DNA from: Pyrinomonadaceae bacterium
GTDB lineage: Bacteria > Acidobacteriota > Blastocatellia > Pyrinomonadales > Pyrinomonadaceae
Direction: 5' to 3'
Assembly: GCA_019694395.1 (NCBI GenBank)
Contig: JAIBCC010000013.1
Span: 100,291-164,290 of the forward strand
Length of the DNA: 64,000 bases
The notes below the pieces were generated by a model. The model made no database searches. It had not been told where the DNA came from and was given only the letters and a program-made list of their open reading frames with translations. The position numbers were made by a program, and so were the translations under genes. Shown piece by piece: positions 60,935 to 64,000 of the stretch; position 1 is the first letter of the stretch, and each line of letters starts with the position of its first letter.

Positions 60935-62173
60935 ATGAAAATCACAGACATCAGAGCAACAACCGTAACTGTTCCATTAGAAGCACCTTTGCGCCACGCG
61001 AACGGTTGCCATTGGGGGCGTTTTGTCCGCACTATCGTCGAAGTCGAAACTGATGAAGGCATTATCGGGCTAGGCGAAATGGGTGGCGGCGGCGAGTCTG
61101 CCGAAGCGACTTTTCGGGCAATGAAAGCCTATCTTTTGGGTCATAATCCGGCAAATCTTGAAGAAATGCGCTTCAAAATTGCGAATCCGACTGCCTCACT
61201 TTACAACAATCGAACCCAAATTTTAGCCGCTTTGGAATTTGCCTGTCTCGACATTATCGGGCAAAAATGGGGCGTTCCCGTTTACGAAATTCTCGGCGGA
61301 AAATTACAGGATGAAGTTCCTTTTGCCTCGTATCTGTTCTTTCGCTACGCCAATGCCAAAACAGGCGAAGGCGAAGTCCGAACGATTGAACAATTGGTCA
61401 ATCACGCCAAAGATTTGAAAGAAAAATATGGTTTCACTTCGCATAAATTGAAAGGGGGAGTTTTTCATCCGACTTATGAACTCGAATGTTACAAAGCCGT
61501 TGCGGAAGCTTTGAAAGGTGATTCTTTCCGCTTTGATCCGAACGCGGCTTGGTCAACTGAACAGGCGATCTGGTTTGGGCAGCAAATCGAACATATCAAA
61601 AACGATTATTTTGAAGATCCGGTTTTCGGCTTGAACGCGATGCGGCGCGTGCGGGAAATGGTCAGAATTCCGACCGGGACAAATACAGTGGTCGTCAATT
61701 TTGAGCAATTATCCGCCAATGTTTTGAATCCCGCTTGTGACGTAATCCTTTTAGACACAACATTTTGGGGGGGAATCAAACAATGCGTCAAAGCCGCCGG
61801 AGTTTGCGAAACATTTCAATTAGGCGTGGCAGTTCATTCTTCCGGCGAACTTGGAATCCAACTCTCGACAATGCTACATCTCGGCGCGGTAATCCCAAAT
61901 TTAAGTTTTGCGGCTGATGCACATTATCATCACGTTACGGATGACATCATCGAAGGCGGGAAATTTGAATACAAAAACGGCAAAATAAAAGTGCCGAATG
62001 GAGCTGGTTTAGGAGTCAAGCTAAACCGCGATAAGTTAAATCAATACAACGAGTTATACAAGGAATTGGGCGGCTACAATTACGACAAAGACCCGCTCAG
62101 ACCGGATTGGTGTCCGACCATTCCCAATACCCGTTGGGCGGATGAAAATGACGATAGAATTCCTCAAATATAA
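60935..62173 (+). CDS. Enolase-superfamily sugar-acid dehydratase (glucarate-dehydratase-like)
   Basis: From the ATG at 60935 the protein has 412 residues and no signal peptide. It is a mandelate-racemase/glucarate-dehydratase-group enolase: capping domain to about 125, then the barrel with the KxK base motif in HKLKGG (Lys 171 and Lys 173). Metal ligands are Asp about 201 in FDPNAAWS, Glu about 227 in FEDPVFG and Asn about 250 in PTGTN, with His about 301 in AVHSSGE. The KLKGG and DPNAAW context is very close to glucarate dehydratase. It would dehydrate an aldarate or aldonate to a 2-keto-3-deoxy acid in the cytoplasm. A TTG at 60902 is in frame but lies in the repeat element. Confidence 0.85.
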   Translation: MKITDIRATTVTVPLEAPLRHANGCHWGRFVRTIVEVETDEGIIGLGEMGGGGESAEATFRAMKAYLLGHNPANLEEMRFKIANPTASLYNNRTQILAALEFACLDIIGQKWGVPVYEILGGKLQDEVPFASYLFFRYANAKTGEGEVRTIEQLVNHAKDLKEKYGFTSHKLKGGVFHPTYELECYKAVAEALKGDSFRFDPNAAWSTEQAIWFGQQIEHIKNDYFEDPVFGLNAMRRVREMVRIPTGTNTVVVNFEQLSANVLNPACDVILLDTTFWGGIKQCVKAAGVCETFQLGVAVHSSGELGIQLSTMLHLGAVIPNLSFAADAHYHHVTDDIIEGGKFEYKNGKIKVPNGAGLGVKLNRDKLNQYNELYKELGGYNYDKDPLRPDWCPTIPNTRWADENDDRIPQI

Positions 62174-62179
62174 TAAAGC

Positions 62180-62328
62180 GACTGGAACGCAGACAACTTG
62201 TCTGCCCGTGCGTGCGAAGCAACGCACGGTGTTGCAGTTTTCATTGAAATTATCGAGTAATTTGAGTTGAGAGTTCGAACATCGCTTTGCTAGTCCGAAC
62301 TGGCAAGCAAGCTGCTTGCGTTCCAGTC
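62180..62328. repeat. MITE-like element with 12-bp terminal inverted repeats and four hairpins
   Basis: The ends are perfect 12-base inverted repeats: GACTGGAACGCA (62180-62191) and TGCGTTCCAGTC (62317-62328). Inside are four separate stems: GCAGACAA-c-TTGTCTGC (62189-62205), CCGTGCGT/ACGCACGG (62206-62229), AGTTCG/CGAACT (62272-62301) and GCAAGCA-agc-TGCTTGC (62303-62319). The whole is 149 bases, carries no reading frame and is more GC-rich than its surroundings. No clear target-site duplication was seen. It lies in the gap after the enolase-superfamily gene. Confidence 0.75.
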
Positions 62329-62380
62329 AAATAGTTGATGTTATTACAGTTTAATTATATCTACGCTACATTTTATTAAA

Positions 62381-63718
62381 ATGAAGTTAAAAATTTTAAG
62401 TTTTTTTTGCTTAACGGCACTCGCTTTTCAAAACATTTTTTCGCAATGTGAGATTTCCGTTGGAAAAGGTAGAAGCGCAGAAGATTGGAACGCTGCATTT
62501 ACACAAAATGCTCCGGGAACAGGGCTTTCATCAAAAGAAACGCCCGCTTGGACTGGTGCTGACAGCACTTTTTCGCTTGAACTTCCAAACGGTGACTCGG
62601 GGTTTTTCTTTTCCGATTCATTCATTTCTGAAAATCCCGCAATGCCTGGTGACGGAAGGGTTTACGCCAACGAAAATGGTTTGCGGATGCGTCAACCGAA
62701 TTGTCTCCCCCCGATTTGCGGCGCAAAACCTGAGCATATTCATTATGTTTACAACAGCATTGTCGTTCGTTCAAAAGACGGAAAAACTTTGAAAACTTTG
62801 GTTGGGGAAATAGATAAAAACGGATATTCAACCGCTTATTTTAAGCCGAAAAGCGATGATCCGAATGTGATGTTTTGGCTCGGCGATCCGACAATTGTTG
62901 AAGTCGGCGGGAAAAAGAAAATTTGGATTTTTCTGAATGAATGGCGCGTTGCCAGACCTTTCGACAAGAAATTTTTCATTGATTTTCGCGGACAATCCAT
63001 CGCTCAGCTTGATGCCGAAACGCTCAAAATCGAAAAGCAAATCGAATTGAAAAACCTTGTAGATCAGGGAGTTTGGGGAATTTCCGTTTGGCTCGATGGC
63101 AAAGATTTTTACATTTGGGGAATGAAAAATACTGAGGAAATAAAAAACGTAAGAAAATCGGAATTCAACCTCGTTGATAAATACAAAAAACTTTACATTG
63201 CCAAAACTGATGCGTCGAAAGGGATTGAATATGTGGGCGATGAGAAAAACTGGAAGGCTTGGGACGGCAAAGGCTGGAATAAAAATCTTAAAAAACGCGC
63301 TTCGATCATTCCCGAAAAAGATTCGATCAGTGATGAATTAAGTATTAAACGCTTGAATATCAACGGTAAACCGATTTTTGTGATGGTCACGTTTGATACC
63401 TCGGTTGGTTATTCTGATTGGAAAAAACTCTATCTTTATTCCGCTTGCCAACCGCAAGGACCTTTTACAAATAAATATTTTGTTTACGAAACTCCAACCG
63501 CCGGCTTAAAAAAATTGCCCGGAATGACGGGAAATCAAAGTCTGCAAAGTGGTCTAAGCGTTTATAATCCGCATCTTCATCCGCAATTTACTAAAAATGG
63601 AGAACTTTTGATTTCCTACAATAGCAATCTTCCGTTTGGAGCAAAACCCGGCGATTCCATTTATGCAGACTTTTACAAACCTCGTTTTTTTAGAGTTAAG
63701 ATTGAAGGGTTAAAGTAA
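62381..63718 (+). CDS. Secreted protein of unknown function, propeller-like
   Basis: I do not recognise this 445-residue protein. It has a signal peptide (LKILSFFCLTALAFQNIFSQ) and then beta-rich sequence with short aromatic blades such as GFFFSDSFI, MFWLGDPTIVEV, KKIWIFLNEW, WGISVWLDGKDFYIWGM and FVMVTFDTSVGYSDW. This rhythm suggests a five-bladed propeller of the DUF4185/DUF5005 or GH43-like type (inference). Three acidic residues usual in GH43 were not confidently located. Six cysteines are present, including a CLPPICG pair. It follows the enolase-superfamily gene after the repeat element and may use a weak promoter near 62335. It is probably a periplasmic glycan-binding or -cleaving protein. 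Confidence 0.65.
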   Translation: MKLKILSFFCLTALAFQNIFSQCEISVGKGRSAEDWNAAFTQNAPGTGLSSKETPAWTGADSTFSLELPNGDSGFFFSDSFISENPAMPGDGRVYANENGLRMRQPNCLPPICGAKPEHIHYVYNSIVVRSKDGKTLKTLVGEIDKNGYSTAYFKPKSDDPNVMFWLGDPTIVEVGGKKKIWIFLNEWRVARPFDKKFFIDFRGQSIAQLDAETLKIEKQIELKNLVDQGVWGISVWLDGKDFYIWGMKNTEEIKNVRKSEFNLVDKYKKLYIAKTDASKGIEYVGDEKNWKAWDGKGWNKNLKKRASIIPEKDSISDELSIKRLNINGKPIFVMVTFDTSVGYSDWKKLYLYSACQPQGPFTNKYFVYETPTAGLKKLPGMTGNQSLQSGLSVYNPHLHPQFTKNGELLISYNSNLPFGAKPGDSIYADFYKPRFFRVKIEGLK

Positions 63719-64000
63719 AATAGTTTTAGGTTCAATATCATTTTTTTTCACTTTTCAAATAGTTCGTAAATTATTTGAATTAAGTAAATTACGAAAATCT
63801 ATCAAATTATAATTTCTTATTTCATTAAATTTATCTCACTCTGGTTCTTAACTTATTTAAAATTTGTTTCTTTAATAGGACAAGCGGGAGGGAACGTGCG
63901 AAATTGCCCCACAAGGCTATTTTTTTAGATTCATTATTTCCGTTTTATATTTACACGCTGGCAATTCTGTGTTATTTTCTTCTCCAAAACACAATTTCAG
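63719..64000. other. Gene-free AT-rich end of the window
   Basis: These 282 bases contain long T- and A-rich runs and no convincing reading frame, terminator or RNA gene. It may be the upstream region of a gene beyond the right edge. Confidence 0.5.

Noticed and set aside
1..64000. CRISPR arrays, tRNA or rRNA genes, transposases, integrases or phage genes
   Set aside because: No spaced direct repeats, cloverleaf sequences, rRNA stretches or recombinase motifs were found by reading both strands.

Overview
The window looks like chromosomal DNA of an Acidobacteriota bacterium, perhaps of the Blastocatellia/Pyrinomonadales type. This is inferred from gene content, not from an rRNA gene. The main pointers are a secreted protein of the VWFA-related Acidobacterial domain family, a very large TonB-dependent receptor with an N-terminal carboxypeptidase-regulatory-like domain and no SusD partner, two secreted CRTAC1/ASPIC-UnbV propeller proteins, and ROK-type sugar regulators. 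The DNA is AT-rich throughout. Almost every protein carries a Sec or Tat export signal, so most of the encoded activity lies outside the cytoplasm.

Layout. 1-10.0 kb: two TPR proteins, a GH39 glycosidase on the minus strand, a carboxylesterase between two paralogous CRTAC1 proteins, and a tandem pair of small secreted paralogs with their own promoter and terminator. 10.1-33.4 kb: a dense carbohydrate-degradation region. It holds GH31 alpha-xylosidase, three GH3 enzymes (one with a PA14 insert), GH5, GH20, GH16 and GH2 beta-mannosidase, plus a Gfo/Idh/MocA dehydrogenase, a lactonase-fold protein, a NagX-like membrane acyltransferase, a GyrI-like protein and the VWFA protein. 33.6-46.8 kb: two ROK regulators bracket a ten-kb same-strand block of multiheme cytochromes (4, 9, 4 and 12 haem sites), two NHL propellers, a parvulin-type prolyl isomerase and a 748-residue outer-membrane beta-barrel. 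46.9-63.7 kb: a second sugar-catabolic block with a CE1-like esterase, a sodium:solute symporter, an SDR dehydrogenase, a sugar-binding protein without a signal peptide, the TonB receptor, a GH38 alpha-mannosidase-like enzyme, a Tat-exported six-hairpin glycosidase-like protein, an acetylesterase-like hydrolase, a glucarate-dehydratase-like enolase and an unrecognised secreted protein.

How it may work together (inference). The glycosidases and esterases would strip hemicellulose-, mannan- or glycoprotein-type glycans outside the cell. The TonB receptor and the symporter would import products, and the SDR, Gfo/Idh and enolase-superfamily enzymes would feed sugars or sugar acids into metabolism. 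The cytochrome block has the parts expected of an outer-membrane electron conduit, and one member has the size and histidine count of a tetrahaem OmcE-like filament cytochrome. Its position between two sugar-type ROK regulators suggests, but does not prove, that carbon supply and extracellular electron disposal are controlled together.

Non-coding structure. Four intergenic regions are filled with nested inverted-repeat elements, one with perfect 12-bp terminal repeats and four internal hairpins. Two good intrinsic terminators, one of which abuts the start codon of the GH31 gene, and several sigma-70-like promoters were found by eye. No tRNA, rRNA, CRISPR array, transposase or phage gene was seen.
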